Shown in pieces: positions 27,331-36,226 of a stretch of 64,000 bases of DNA. The translations under genes and the position numbers were made by a program. The notes beneath the pieces were generated by a model that saw nothing but the letters and a program-made list of their open reading frames with translations, was not told the origin of the DNA and did no database searches. Source of the DNA: Comamonas resistens (GTDB lineage: Bacteria > Pseudomonadota > Gammaproteobacteria > Burkholderiales > Burkholderiaceae_C); assembly GCF_030064165.1 (NCBI RefSeq), contig NZ_CP125947.1, positions 1,240,001-1,304,000 of the forward strand. Direction: 5' to 3'. Every line of letters starts with the position of its first letter. Positions within the stretch are counted from its first letter, which is position 1.

Positions 27331-27789
27331 TTATTTACTCCAGCACTCCGCGGCGGTCGCTCCGCTTGCAAGATTGTCTGCCCCTCTTGCTCCAGTGTGA
27401 GTCAAAGTGAAGTCGCCGCATTTGTCGGAGGCCTGGGGACCTGGGTTTTTCCGCGTGGCAATTAATGTGTATGCCGCGTTGGTACTGGTATTGGCTTTAA
27501 ACCCAATGGTGTAGCGTTTGTTCGCATCACCGGTCCAGCTCAGTGCAGCAGGCAGGATTTTGGTAGCGTCCGCATTCGTCGGATAAACCCCCGTCGCAGT
27601 CGCCGCCCTCTCCATCCACATCTGGGCCTGCAGCAAGCCCGCGCGCGCATCGGCCCTATGACCGCGCTGCACGTATTCCGTATAGCTGGGGTAGGCAATG
27701 GCGCTGAGAATGCCTATGACCGCCACCACGATCATCAATTCGATCAATGTAAAGCCACGGTTCTTGCGCTTCATGGTTTGTACTTTCAT
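27331..27789 (-). CDS. pilE: type IV pilin-like protein PilE
   Basis: The 152-residue minor pilin has a short basic leader and the prepilin peptidase site [11 protein letters not shown], with Glu at position 5 of the mature protein and the hydrophobic stem [17 protein letters not shown]. Two cysteines (SDKCGDF and AAECWSK) form the D-region loop. The start at 27789 has AAAGG seven bases upstream, inside the end of pilY1. PilE-type minor pilins prime pilus assembly with PilV, PilW, PilX and PilY1, all encoded upstream. It is too well embedded to be the main pilin. Confidence 0.93.
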   Translation of the reverse strand: MKVQTMKRKNRGFTLIELMIVVAVIGILSAIAYPSYTEYVQRGHRADARAGLLQAQMWMERAATATGVYPTNADATKILPAALSWTGDANKRYTIGFKANTSTNAAYTLIATRKNPGPQASDKCGDFTLTHTGARGADNLASGATAAECWSK

Positions 27790-27798
27790 TCGTAACCT

Positions 27799-30700
27799 TT
27801 ACTTCACCTGGCGCCAGCTGGGGCGTAGCGATTGCTCGGGCATGCGGGCCAGCAGTTCCTTGTTGTTCTTATTGTCGAGGTCAGTGACCCGGTTCTTCTT
27901 GGTAATCAGAGTGTGTGATCCCTTGGTCACCTTGCGCCGGGAGACATTGACATCAAGCGCACCGTAGAGTCCGTCGCCATTCTTGTCCACCAACTGCACG
28001 CTGGGGCGCTTGCCGTCCATGATGTTGATCAGGGTGCGGTATTGGCGCTCTTCATCCACCGAGCTGGAGTCACAGCTTTCCACGTTCGGGTCCACGTCCG
28101 TGCCTTTGGCCGGCACTTGTGAATACACGGCCAAGATGTTGCTGCCATCGTAGAATTCCATATTCTTGAGTAGGCGTTCACCCACTGCGGGAAGGTCCAT
28201 GTACCAGCCATTGAAGCCGACCCAGGTGCTTGCATTGAGCGTGCTATCGGCGTTTTTTGAACTCACAGTGCCAAAGTCGCCATTGTCCAGGTCAGTGATG
28301 ACTTGCTCGGCCAGCTTGGCGTTGCTGACACCTGCTCCCAAGGCCTTGGGGGCGACGATGCAGTCACCAGCGGTGGCGGAGCAGCCGCTTTCGCCAGCAT
28401 GTATTTGCAGACGCCCATCGACGAGCTTGTAACGCGTGTTGTCCAGCACCGAGTACAGTGTCTGCACATTCCGGTCGGATTCATCTAGTTTGGTCACGTT
28501 GCGGCCAGTGCCGAACGAAACCATCATGCCGCCCACAGGCAGGGTTTTCTGATCGTTGCCGCTGCGTACAGTCATCTTGCGGTCGTTGGCACGCACGGTG
28601 GGTGCGACGGTGATGGGCTGAACTATGGTACGGGCACTGCCCAGCGACGCTGGGCCCTGGGCGGTGAACAGCGGCTGGCCGTTGAATGCGGTATTCCAGT
28701 TGCTGTCGTTTGTGCTGGTTAGGTCAAACTTCCACATATTGCCGCGGTTGTCACCTGCATAGGCCACGTCGGGCATGCCGTCGCCATTGATATCAACCAA
28801 GCGTGGGACAGATAGACCATTGTCTGAGATGTTGTCGCATTCAGCTTGCGTTTTGGTGCGGGGAGTGGCTGCACAGTCCGCAGCACTGGTGCTGCCTGTA
28901 GCCACTAGACGCCGGAGCTCGCGATCATTATCCAAATACTGAATCAGTAGCACAGGGCGCTGGTTGGCGCTGTTATAGCCATTGCCCATGACCACGGCCC
29001 AGCGCCCGTTGTTTAGGCGTGTGATCTGCGTGGTGCGCATGGGGTTGTTTTCATCCAGTACGGGCAAAGCGGTAATGTTGCCAATGTCGCGGTCTTCATC
29101 CACTGCCTTGACGCAGGCGGCTTTTTCCTCTGCTCCCATAGTGTCCAGCGCGCAGTTGGAGACGGTGGCTCCCATGTCGGCATCGGTGCTGCGTGTACGG
29201 TCGAGCTTGACCAGGCTTGAGGCGTTGGCTGCTGTGAAGCTGGCTGGGTTGGTTACATCCAAGACGAAATAGCCTTTGCCGCCCGCGCCCAGAGATCCAA
29301 CCAGCATGGTGCGCCAGTTGGGGGTGGCGCTGGAGCCCAGGTTCACGTCGCCGGTCATGGGCGAGCCATCGACAAAGAAACGGTGTTTCTGGTTATACGT
29401 AGGGTCAGTTAACCGCGCCAGACTTGGCAGCACACCTTGGGGCACATAGGCGATTTTTTCATTGCCGTCCGCGGTGGAGAAACCGTGCAGCATTCCGTCG
29501 TTACCGCCTACATAGATCATGGGTTGGCGGTTTTTCTGGTCGCTGGTGAACTTCGAGTAGCCGTTGAGCGCATAGTTGCTGGCGGGTACGCCTGTGTACC
29601 AGATAGTCGAGTTGATGATGTCGCCCTGAATGCTCTTGCGCTGGCGGAAAGGCTTATCCGTGGTGTAACCATTGGCGGTGTCCGAACCTTCCAAACTACG
29701 GTCGCCGCGAATGTAATTGAGCCGCTGATTGCCTTTGGTTGCACCTTCGTCGGTGCTTGTGCCATCAGGCTTTCTTTGTAGCCAGAATTTTTGAGCCGTG
29801 CTCAGATTGCTTTCATCGCTGGCCCACAGAAAGGGCACGCCGCCCTTGTAGGCGCTCCCCATCCATTTGTCGCTCCAGCTCCAGATCACGCGGTTGCTGA
29901 CGGTCATGGCGTCCAGTCTGTCTGCCGTGGTCTTGCCACTCCAGCCGGCAGGTGCCCCGATGGTGTCATTGGTGTCCGCGTTCACCGTCGCGGCGGTCAC
30001 AAAGCCCTTCCAGGCATTCTTGGGCTCGAAATTACCAGTGAACTTGTCCACGCTGGTCAGTGTGTTGTTGGAGCCGCTGGCAGCCGTGGAGGTCAGCTCG
30101 GGCTCGGTCTGCGTATTGATCTGTTGGAAGATCTCGCGGAAAGCCTTGGCCAGATCCTTGCCCTGCTCCACGGCATAGAAGCGGCCCCGGCCGTTGAGGG
30201 CGGCGTGCCACAGGTCGAGGGAGCGAACGGGCTCGCCGCCAGAGTCTAGGTCGGGCCATTTCTTCGTGCCGGTGACCAAGTCGAGAAAACTCTTGTCGTA
30301 GCCGAATGGGACCTTGGTGGAGGGGGCTTCGATCGTCGGAGCATCGGGCCAAGTGTAGGCCATGGCGCTGAAACCGATGGTATAGGTCACCATGTGCGGC
30401 CAGGTGGCGGGGTTGTAGCGCGGGTTCCAGAAACGCTCCAGGATGGCGTTTTTGTTGGCGGTATCCTTGCCGAAATCTTCGGTTTGTGACGCCTTGTCGT
30501 AATCAGGCAATGGCTGAACACTGCCTTTCAGGCCACTCGTGCCGGTGGCATCAGTGGCGGTTTGAAGCTTTGTAGACCAGCTTTTGAAAGCCCAGTCGGC
30601 CAGAGTGTTGCTGTAGGTATCGGCGTAAAGCTGGTTGTTGGGGCGCAGGCTTGCATTGGTGCTGCCATAGACCGTGCCATCGGGCAAGGTGAGGTTCTTT

Positions 30701-31485
30701 GTGTTGTCATCCTGCGAGCCGCCTGATACTGAGCCGTTCCAGCGACCGTCAGTCATGAAGATATGGTAGTTACGTCGGCAGCCAAGATAGGGCGCAGCGG
30801 TAGTGCCGGGAACGGAAGCCCATGGGCCGTACTGGTTCAAGCTGGCCCGCATGTATTCATCAGCCTGCTTGAACATTTTGTGTGAAGGTGTCGAACTGCC
30901 GGGTGTCAGTTTGTCGACAAAGGCGAGAAAGTCCGTTCGATGCGCACTTGCCAGCACTTGCATGGAGTTGGTGGTAGATGTGGGAGCTGTGCTGGTTGTG
31001 CCAGGGAGTGAGCCAGGATTACCATTGTTGGCATTCATAGCTTGCCATGCCAGCCGGATTTTCTTGTCTGGCAGCAAGGTGCTGTCATATTGAGAATGAG
31101 TCGGATCGAAAATCGACTTCAACGCATACTTCAACACGTTCATGCGTCGGCTGTTGACAGGCCAGGAACCATCCGCTGCTGGCTCTGTATCGTCATTGGC
31201 ATTCAGCCAACCAGTACCCCAGGCCGTGCAATTGCCCTTTTTGTCGGTTTTTGTACAGACGGTCCCTTGTACGCAACTGGAGGTGCCTTCTTTATTCAGG
31301 CAGTAGTTCATGCTGCCCGAGTCGTCGATCGAGATGATGACGTTGGGTGTCACATAGGGTTGGACCGTGCCTGGTGGTGCTTGTACCAGGTCAATGGCCC
31401 AGGCGCCATATGGCAGCAGCGCGGCGCTTGAAGCCAGCGCCAGCAGGGTCTTGTGAAAGCGTGGTGCGGTATTGTTGAGGTGCAT
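27799..31485 (-). CDS. pilY1: type IV pilus tip adhesin/assembly protein PilY1
   Basis: PilY1 (1228 residues) is a large exported protein at the pilus tip. A signal peptide (LLALASSAALLPYGAWA) is followed by a von Willebrand A fold whose metal site shows as ISIDDSGSMNYC at residues 51-62. The C-terminal half is the PilY1 beta-propeller with calcium loops such as DINGDGMPDVAYAGDNRG near residue 895 and DKNGDGLYGALDVN near 1167. The ribosome site GAGGAGG is strong. It is the longest gene of the minor-pilin operon. The Ca loops suggest calcium control of pilus extension and retraction, as known for Pseudomonas. Confidence 0.95.
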   Translation of the reverse strand: MHLNNTAPRFHKTLLALASSAALLPYGAWAIDLVQAPPGTVQPYVTPNVIISIDDSGSMNYCLNKEGTSSCVQGTVCTKTDKKGNCTAWGTGWLNANDDTEPAADGSWPVNSRRMNVLKYALKSIFDPTHSQYDSTLLPDKKIRLAWQAMNANNGNPGSLPGTTSTAPTSTTNSMQVLASAHRTDFLAFVDKLTPGSSTPSHKMFKQADEYMRASLNQYGPWASVPGTTAAPYLGCRRNYHIFMTDGRWNGSVSGGSQDDNTKNLTLPDGTVYGSTNASLRPNNQLYADTYSNTLADWAFKSWSTKLQTATDATGTSGLKGSVQPLPDYDKASQTEDFGKDTANKNAILERFWNPRYNPATWPHMVTYTIGFSAMAYTWPDAPTIEAPSTKVPFGYDKSFLDLVTGTKKWPDLDSGGEPVRSLDLWHAALNGRGRFYAVEQGKDLAKAFREIFQQINTQTEPELTSTAASGSNNTLTSVDKFTGNFEPKNAWKGFVTAATVNADTNDTIGAPAGWSGKTTADRLDAMTVSNRVIWSWSDKWMGSAYKGGVPFLWASDESNLSTAQKFWLQRKPDGTSTDEGATKGNQRLNYIRGDRSLEGSDTANGYTTDKPFRQRKSIQGDIINSTIWYTGVPASNYALNGYSKFTSDQKNRQPMIYVGGNDGMLHGFSTADGNEKIAYVPQGVLPSLARLTDPTYNQKHRFFVDGSPMTGDVNLGSSATPNWRTMLVGSLGAGGKGYFVLDVTNPASFTAANASSLVKLDRTRSTDADMGATVSNCALDTMGAEEKAACVKAVDEDRDIGNITALPVLDENNPMRTTQITRLNNGRWAVVMGNGYNSANQRPVLLIQYLDNDRELRRLVATGSTSAADCAATPRTKTQAECDNISDNGLSVPRLVDINGDGMPDVAYAGDNRGNMWKFDLTSTNDSNWNTAFNGQPLFTAQGPASLGSARTIVQPITVAPTVRANDRKMTVRSGNDQKTLPVGGMMVSFGTGRNVTKLDESDRNVQTLYSVLDNTRYKLVDGRLQIHAGESGCSATAGDCIVAPKALGAGVSNAKLAEQVITDLDNGDFGTVSSKNADSTLNASTWVGFNGWYMDLPAVGERLLKNMEFYDGSNILAVYSQVPAKGTDVDPNVESCDSSSVDEERQYRTLINIMDGKRPSVQLVDKNGDGLYGALDVNVSRRKVTKGSHTLITKKNRVTDLDNKNNKELLARMPEQSLRPSWRQVK

Positions 31486-31589
31486 AGCGTCCTCCTCGGG
31501 TATTGAATGTATACGGTTAAATATGGGTCTGGAGCTTGAAGGATCTGCTGAGAATGCTCTATTTTTAGAAGCGAATTGATCCTTGATCG

Positions 31590-32348
31590 TCAGTCCTTGA
31601 GCCGCTGCCGGGCATAGGTCTGCTGAAGTACCACCATGGTGTTAGCCTTGCGTCCATAGGCGAGGGCAGTGATGCGGTAGACCACGCTGGGCGTCAGATT
31701 CAGTGGCAGCCGGCCAGGGGTGTTGACACCAGGGTCGGAGACAATGAGCCCGGAGTTCTTGCTGCTTTCGTCATAGGGCAGTACTTCGATCCAGTACCAG
31801 CCGCCCCTGTTAGCAGCGCTGGTGTCGAACAGGATGGGGTTGGAGGGTTTGTCGGTGCTGCCTTTATCTGCGCCGGTGTACTGACCGTAGCGTGCACCTA
31901 TACCGTCCTGAGCCAGGGCTGCTAGTGCGTCCTTGTCATTCCAGAAGTCTTTCCTGTCGCTGGTCTTAGCGCATAGCGCATTGCTGCAACTGTTGGTCTT
32001 TCCTGTCAGTGCGGTCAGCAGGGGGCCGATGTCCTTGGCTTCGAGTGGAATTTTTTCGACAGAACTCATGCTGTTGCGGCAATTGCTGCTTGTGCAGCTG
32101 GTGCCGTCGGCGTTTTCCCCGCGAATGTCCAGCTCGGCATCCAGTATCAGGGCTTGGGCGGCCTCAAAAGCCCGCTGGTAGTCAGCGTCGTTGCCCACTA
32201 CCAATTCATTAAACAGCGAGGTGCGCGAGGCCCATAGTGCCAGCAGCATCGAGAGCATAACGAAGACGATGACGACGAACAGCGCTACGCCGCGCTGGCT
32301 CGAAACGGAGGCTGTGGGCATGCGTTGTGGCATGGTGGTTTTTTTCAT
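31590..32348 (-). CDS. pilX: type IV pilus assembly protein PilX
   Basis: This 252-residue minor pilin has the PilX-type start SSQRGVALFVVIVFVMLSML, with an N-terminal leader lacking the strict prepilin Glu, and the family segment ELVVGNDADYQRAFEAAQAL. PilX helps trigger assembly and adhesion of type IV pili. It begins six bases after pilW ends. The gap to pilY1 (31486-31589, 104 bases) holds no gene; a separate promoter for pilY1 could lie there but I see no clear one. Confidence 0.9.
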   Translation of the reverse strand: MKKTTMPQRMPTASVSSQRGVALFVVIVFVMLSMLLALWASRTSLFNELVVGNDADYQRAFEAAQALILDAELDIRGENADGTSCTSSNCRNSMSSVEKIPLEAKDIGPLLTALTGKTNSCSNALCAKTSDRKDFWNDKDALAALAQDGIGARYGQYTGADKGSTDKPSNPILFDTSAANRGGWYWIEVLPYDESSKNSGLIVSDPGVNTPGRLPLNLTPSVVYRITALAYGRKANTMVVLQQTYARQRLKD

Positions 32349-32354
32349 GAAGGG

Positions 32355-33323
32355 TTAAAGCACGGTGCCAAGCAGCCCCTGGCTGCGCAACTGAAAGACG
32401 TTGCGAAAGGTGATGTGCATGCGCCGTGCTTCCGCTCCGGTGGTCGGTATGTTTACGGAGGAACCATCGCAGCCCGTATAGGCACTGTCTGCGGGCAGGT
32501 CAATAGCCTCGTCTCCATAGAGGACCAGGCAGACCTCTGCGGCCTGAACCTTGCCCCAGTCGGACGCTGTACCAACTTTACTGGCCGCCACGTATTGGAT
32601 CTTGGTGGCACCTGGCACGCTGTTGTCTTGCAGCAGGTAGCGCACCTGGAAGTTGGCGACGTTGCGTGCGAGAGGCTGGACGGTGCCATTGCCGGTGCAC
32701 TGCAATTCGTTTTTGTCATTGCGCTCGAAGACGCTGAGGATTTTTACCTGCGCATCGTTCTTGGCGTCATCTGAAGGGCTGCCCAGGCAGTTGCGCAGCA
32801 GGGTTTGTTCAGTGCTGCTGCCATAGACTGCTTCCTTATAGCGACGGTAGCCCACGGCCAGCTTGTCCGGACTGCTGGAGCCTAGGAGCGTACTAGTAGC
32901 TGGGTTGATGTAGTCGAGGGGGGGGGATGTGCTGAGCAGGTCGTCAGCCGCGCTTTTCGAGGTATCTCCTGCGGTGGCTTCGAAGACCACGACGGATGCA
33001 GCAAGGGTGGCCGCATCGGCGCCAGCCTCCGCTGGGTTGGGCTGGGGGTTGAGATAGAGGGAGCCAGCCTGGCGCAGTTGCTGGCCAATGACGCGCATGG
33101 CGTAGGTTGCTTGCTGCTGAATGCTGCTGGCATCGCTGACGGTGCCAGAAACCGAGCGCGAAACCATGAGGGCTCCCGAGGCGACGGCGACGACCAGTAG
33201 GCCAATGGCAATGCCGACCATCAGCTCTAGCAGCGTGACGCCGCGCTGGAGCCGCTGGCTCAGGTATTTTTGATTGGCAGAGGTAGTGGGAGTTGCTCGG
33301 GAAGCTATGTTTTTTATGAGCAT
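32355..33323 (-). CDS. pilW: type IV pilus assembly protein PilW, with internal C9 tract
   Basis: PilW (322 residues) is a minor pilin with the prepilin site LQRG/VTLLELMVG and stem IAIGLLVVAVASGALM. Conserved features include ATYAMRVIGQQLRQAG. Codons S133-P134-P135-L136 lie in an unbroken run of nine C on the coding strand (32918-32926). Such tracts slip during replication, and gain or loss of one base would end the protein early. In this copy the frame is open and the protein complete. pilV ends two bases before it, pilX begins six after. Confidence 0.92.
   Translation of the reverse strand: MLIKNIASRATPTTSANQKYLSQRLQRGVTLLELMVGIAIGLLVVAVASGALMVSRSVSGTVSDASSIQQQATYAMRVIGQQLRQAGSLYLNPQPNPAEAGADAATLAASVVVFEATAGDTSKSAADDLLSTSPPLDYINPATSTLLGSSSPDKLAVGYRRYKEAVYGSSTEQTLLRNCLGSPSDDAKNDAQVKILSVFERNDKNELQCTGNGTVQPLARNVANFQVRYLLQDNSVPGATKIQYVAASKVGTASDWGKVQAAEVCLVLYGDEAIDLPADSAYTGCDGSSVNIPTTGAEARRMHITFRNVFQLRSQGLLGTVL
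32918..32926 (-). repeat. C9 homopolymer inside pilW
   Basis: Nine consecutive C on the coding strand (G9 on the plus strand) lie at codons 133-136 of pilW. Mononucleotide runs of this length are typical slippage sites and this one is in a surface-structure gene. Confidence 0.9.
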
Positions 33324-33325
33324 TG

Positions 33326-34015
33326 TCAGGCTCCAGGGCAGAAGTACTGGGCTTTGACCGCAGCGGCATCGCCGCCGAAATAGGGGGCGCAGCGGGCTGC
33401 CACAGTGATGTATTGGAGGTGGCAGGTGTAATTCGCCGGGCAGGTTTGTGCTGCATCGCTGGTATCACTGCCGGCATTGAGAGTGCCAGAGCCATCGGTG
33501 GCAAGGACCTTCGTGGCGTCGATGTTGTCTCGATAAATTTTCTTGTCCTGGGTGTTGGCAATATCACGCTCGTTCTCGCGCCAGGCGATCATGATGCCAA
33601 GCTGGCGCCGGTTGGAGTCAGTTGTCTCGCCGGAGGCCAGAAAAATGCTGGCCTGCCCTAAAGGAAGTCGATTCTTGACGGACTGCTTCCAGCTGCCGAG
33701 GTCGAAGGCCGCCAGTTGTGCATGGGTGCAGCTGGCGCTCTGGCAGTCGCCGGGCGAGGGTTCTGCCGAAAAGGCCGAGACATAGGCGCTGATGTCGCTT
33801 GCTGCATTTGGATTGACTTTCATGCGCTCGCTCAGGTCTTCAATAAGCCGAATGGCTTGCGCTCTGCGTACAGTGGTCTGGGTATCAGTCAGGGTCCGCA
33901 TCTGTGCGCCCAGAATGCCCAGAATGCCGAGAGCCGCGATGATGATGGCAATCAGGGACTCGATAAGCGTGATGCCGCTTTGGCGGAGGGGCGGTTGGGT
34001 GTTCATGAAGTGCAT
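33326..34015 (-). CDS. pilV: type IV pilus modification/minor pilin PilV
   Basis: PilV (229 residues) is a minor pilin with prepilin site RQSG/ITLIESLIAIII and the stem ALGILGILGAQMRTL. ATG 34015 (MHFMNTQPP) has GGAAG seven bases upstream; ATG 34006 is an alternative. The start overlaps the end of the fimT gene upstream by 13 bases, so the two are translated together. Several cysteines in the globular part (SPGDCQSASCTHAQ, QTCPANYTCHLQY) suggest disulfides outside the cytoplasm. Confidence 0.92.
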   Translation of the reverse strand: MHFMNTQPPLRQSGITLIESLIAIIIAALGILGILGAQMRTLTDTQTTVRRAQAIRLIEDLSERMKVNPNAASDISAYVSAFSAEPSPGDCQSASCTHAQLAAFDLGSWKQSVKNRLPLGQASIFLASGETTDSNRRQLGIMIAWRENERDIANTQDKKIYRDNIDATKVLATDGSGTLNAGSDTSDAAQTCPANYTCHLQYITVAARCAPYFGGDAAAVKAQYFCPGA

Positions 34016-34590
34016 GGAATTTCTTCCGAGGGAATGATGCGTATGCGGCCACCCGAACTCATGCAAAGGCCTTGTGCCGCGGGGTTGGAGGTGGACTTGT
34101 CCAGGGGAACGATGCTGAAGCTTAGGAAGGCTCCATCGACCAGGCCCCAACGATTGAGTTTGATGGTGTCGGCTCCGCCGGTGCGTGTTATCTGAACATT
34201 GCGTGGTGCACTTACGGTTTGCAGAATGGGATCGGTTTTAGTGCAGGTGCCGCTGTTGTTGCTGTCATTGCAGACGATCCAACCGCAGTCCCAGTCGGTC
34301 TTGTTGGTGGCGCTCGTGCAGCCGTCGGTGTTGTTGGCTATTTTCTGAATCACGATCTGACCACTTTGCTTGATGGCTTCTGAGCGGGCAAGCATCAGGC
34401 TGGATTTCAGACTCTCGGTGGTTTGTCGAACACTCCAGCGCTCAAGCAGAGTACGGAAGCTAGGCATGGCAATGGCTGACAGAATGGCCAGTATCGCGAG
34501 GGTCACCATTAGTTCGACGGCTGTGAAACCATGGTGTGCAACTCTGCTGGCATAGTGCAGATGCAGTGTGCTGTTGGCGGCGGTATACAT
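34003..34590 (-). CDS. fimT: GspH/FimT-family pseudopilin, first copy
   Basis: This 195-residue pseudopilin has the prepilin site AHHG/FTAVELMVTLAIL and the FimT/GspH family core RQTTESLKSSLMLARSEAIK. It initiates the minor-pilin complex of the type IV pilus. GAGGAG about six bases before ATG 34590 marks the start well. It overlaps pilV by 13 bases. It is a close paralogue of the next gene upstream; both share the motifs FRTLLERWSVRQ/FKPLIERWKVRQ and a W-x-CGW segment. Confidence 0.9.
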   Translation of the reverse strand: MYTAANSTLHLHYASRVAHHGFTAVELMVTLAILAILSAIAMPSFRTLLERWSVRQTTESLKSSLMLARSEAIKQSGQIVIQKIANNTDGCTSATNKTDWDCGWIVCNDSNNSGTCTKTDPILQTVSAPRNVQITRTGGADTIKLNRWGLVDGAFLSFSIVPLDKSTSNPAAQGLCMSSGGRIRIIPSEEIPCTS

Positions 34591-34651
34591 AGAGACTCCT
34601 CATCAAAGATTGCGACCTCTGTAGCGACGCAGATAAGAGCGGGTGTCTGGT

Positions 34652-35209
34652 TCATGAGCACGATGTACTGCCTGTGTCCGGCGTGTAGATGCGGCCAGTG
34701 CTGCTAATGCACATGGAGCTGGTGCTGGCTTGCGCTTCGCTGCTTCCCTTAAGTTCTATGGCTGCATTGGCAGCTGAGAGCTGGCCCCAGCGATCCACCT
34801 TGATGAGGGTGGGCTCGCTGATGCCAGTTAATTTGACACTGACTTTTGAGGGCAGGGCGATGGTCTGCAAGGTGTCTTCGCCGCTGTCCTGCTTGCCATC
34901 ATTGTTGGTGTCGACAAAGACGGTCCAGCCGCAGCTCCAGAGGCTGGTGTCGCTGCCGACAGTGGTGCAATCTGTCGTGTTACCGCTGCGCAGTATGGTG
35001 ATGCCGCCGCCGCGCTTGATTGCTTCCGAGCGAGCCACATAGAAAGTGGATTGCAGCTCTTCTGTAACTTGGCGAACTTTCCAGCGCTCGATCAATGGCT
35101 TGAAGCTGGGGGCTGCAATGGCCGCAAGCACGCCAAGAATGGCGATGGTCACCAGTAGTTCGATGGCGGTGAAGCCTTTGGTAGAACGGGGTGAGGGCAT
35201 TTTGAACAT
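34652..35209 (-). CDS. GspH/FimT-family pseudopilin, second copy
   Basis: The 185-residue product has prepilin site STKG/FTAIELLVTIAIL and the family core RQVTEELQSTFYVARSEAIK. It is clearly a duplicate of the fimT gene 61 bases downstream, with similar C-terminal region LIKVDRWGQLS against TIKLNRWGLVD. It has DTNNDGKQDSG, a possible calcium-binding loop absent from the other copy. It is the first gene of the cluster, so the operon promoter should lie in 35210-35380, where I see no clear consensus. Confidence 0.88.
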   Translation of the reverse strand: MFKMPSPRSTKGFTAIELLVTIAILGVLAAIAAPSFKPLIERWKVRQVTEELQSTFYVARSEAIKRGGGITILRSGNTTDCTTVGSDTSLWSCGWTVFVDTNNDGKQDSGEDTLQTIALPSKVSVKLTGISEPTLIKVDRWGQLSAANAAIELKGSSEAQASTSSMCISSTGRIYTPDTGSTSCS

Positions 35210-35380
35210 GCCCTGATGTTACGTTTTGAGAGCCTGTGTAAATAATGAGCTTGGACAGGTGGCAGAAAGGTCGCGACAAACGGTATTTCACCAGGGCTTG
35301 TGCAAATCGGGTTTAGGCAGGACCTTCACCTCAAAAACAGTCCTGGTGCATTCTGGCTTGCGTAAGTCCCACCCTATTCA

Positions 35381-35653
35381 CTAACGTTTGCTATCTTGAG
35401 GTTTTTGCGTATACCCCGAACAGGCTCCTGAATTGGGTCTACCTTGACATTCCCGGTAGAGGCGCCGATCGCGTTCTGCAGCGGTTTCTTCCGAGCCGCT
35501 GCGAATGTTCTGGATTCTGACTTTGCCGCTCTGGTCCTTGCTGTTTTTGCGCCCAGCAGCAAGGGTGTCGGTGGCAAGTGTTGTTGCTATCAATGCTGCG
35601 ACAGTCACGGCAGCGTACTGGAGCCTGTAAGCGTGTTTGAGCCAACGTGTCAT
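35381..35653 (-). CDS. small secreted protein of unknown function
   Basis: The 90-residue product has a signal peptide (TRWLKHAYRLQ basic start, YAAVTVAALIATTLATDTL core, cleavage near LAAG). The mature part is about 55 residues and very basic and polar (GRKNSKDQSGKVRIQ, then AERDRRLYRECQGRPNSGA), with two cysteines. ATG 35653 has GAGGA six bases upstream. I do not recognise a family. It lies between the pilus operon and rpsO, on the minus strand; no link to pili is visible. Confidence 0.65.
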   Translation of the reverse strand: MTRWLKHAYRLQYAAVTVAALIATTLATDTLAAGRKNSKDQSGKVRIQNIRSGSEETAAERDRRLYRECQGRPNSGACSGYTQKPQDSKR

Positions 35654-35762
35654 GGTCAGTCCTCGGTGAAGCTGTGACGGCTCATTGCAGCGTGTGTGCC
35701 ATTGGCTGGCAATATGGGTTTGTGCGTGGGGAGTAGTGGATGCCAGGGAAATGGGCTCTTGA

Positions 35763-35768
35763 TATAAT
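35763..35768 (+). promoter_or_regulatory. -10 box of the rpsO promoter
   Basis: A perfect TATAAT preceded by TGA (extended -10 form TGnTATAAT) lies 104 bases upstream of rpsO. The -35 region (about 35741-35746, TGCCAG) is poor, as is common with extended -10 promoters. Confidence 0.65.
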
Positions 35769-35812
35769 CGCCAAGTTTTGCATGGTGCAAGACGCACGCT
35801 GAGGCCTTTCCA

Positions 35813-35835
35813 GCCTTGGCGCAAGTAACCAAGGT
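35813..35835 (+). promoter_or_regulatory. rpsO: stem-loop in the rpsO leader
   Basis: CCTTGG (35814-35819) and CCAAGG (35829-35834) pair around a 9-nt loop, 37 bases before the rpsO start. Ribosomal protein S15 regulates its own translation through leader structures in several bacteria, so this could be such a site, but the motif is not the E. coli pseudoknot. Confidence 0.35.
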
Positions 35836-35871
35836 GCTCCTCGTCGAGTGCCAAATCCTAAGGAAAACAAA

Positions 35872-36138
35872 ATGATCGCTGCCGATAAGAAGGCTGAAGT
35901 TGTCAAGGCCAATGCTCGTTCCGAAAACGACACTGGTAGCCCCGAAGTGCAAGTGGCTCTGCTGACAGCTCGCATCAACGAACTGACTCCCCACTTCAAG
36001 GCTAACGCCAAGGACCACCACGGTCGTCGCGGTCTGCTGCGCATGGTGAGCCGTCGCCGCAAGCTGCTGGACTACCTGAAGTCCAAGGACGCTGACCGCT
36101 ACACTGCACTGATCGCCAAGCTGGGCCTGCGCAAGTAA
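35872..36138 (+). CDS. rpsO: 30S ribosomal protein S15
   Basis: S15 (88 residues) binds the central domain of 16S rRNA early in small-subunit assembly. The sequence is canonical: [38 protein letters not shown] middle (here [16 protein letters not shown]) and the end [15 protein letters not shown] 35872 has AAGGAAAAC upstream. It precedes pnp, the classical rpsO-pnp order, with a terminator between at 36155-36192. Confidence 0.99.
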   Translation: MIAADKKAEVVKANARSENDTGSPEVQVALLTARINELTPHFKANAKDHHGRRGLLRMVSRRRKLLDYLKSKDADRYTALIAKLGLRK

Positions 36139-36154
36139 GCACGGTGAAAGATCG

Positions 36155-36192
36155 AAACGCCTGAGTTAGATTGCCTAGCTCAGGCGTTTTTT
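36155..36192 (+). terminator. intrinsic terminator of rpsO
   Basis: AAACGCCTGAG (36155-36165) and CTCAGGCGTTT (36179-36189) form an 11-bp stem with a 13-nt loop, followed by TTT. Some read-through into pnp is expected from known rpsO-pnp units. Confidence 0.88.
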
Positions 36193-36226
36193 ACTTCGGA
36201 GTTCGCAAAACAGAGCGAAGCTGTGT

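Noticed and set aside
30528..30720. Possible frameshift in pilY1 because alternative frames remain open
   Set aside because: The main frame is continuous for 1228 codons with VWA and PilY1 motifs in the right order.
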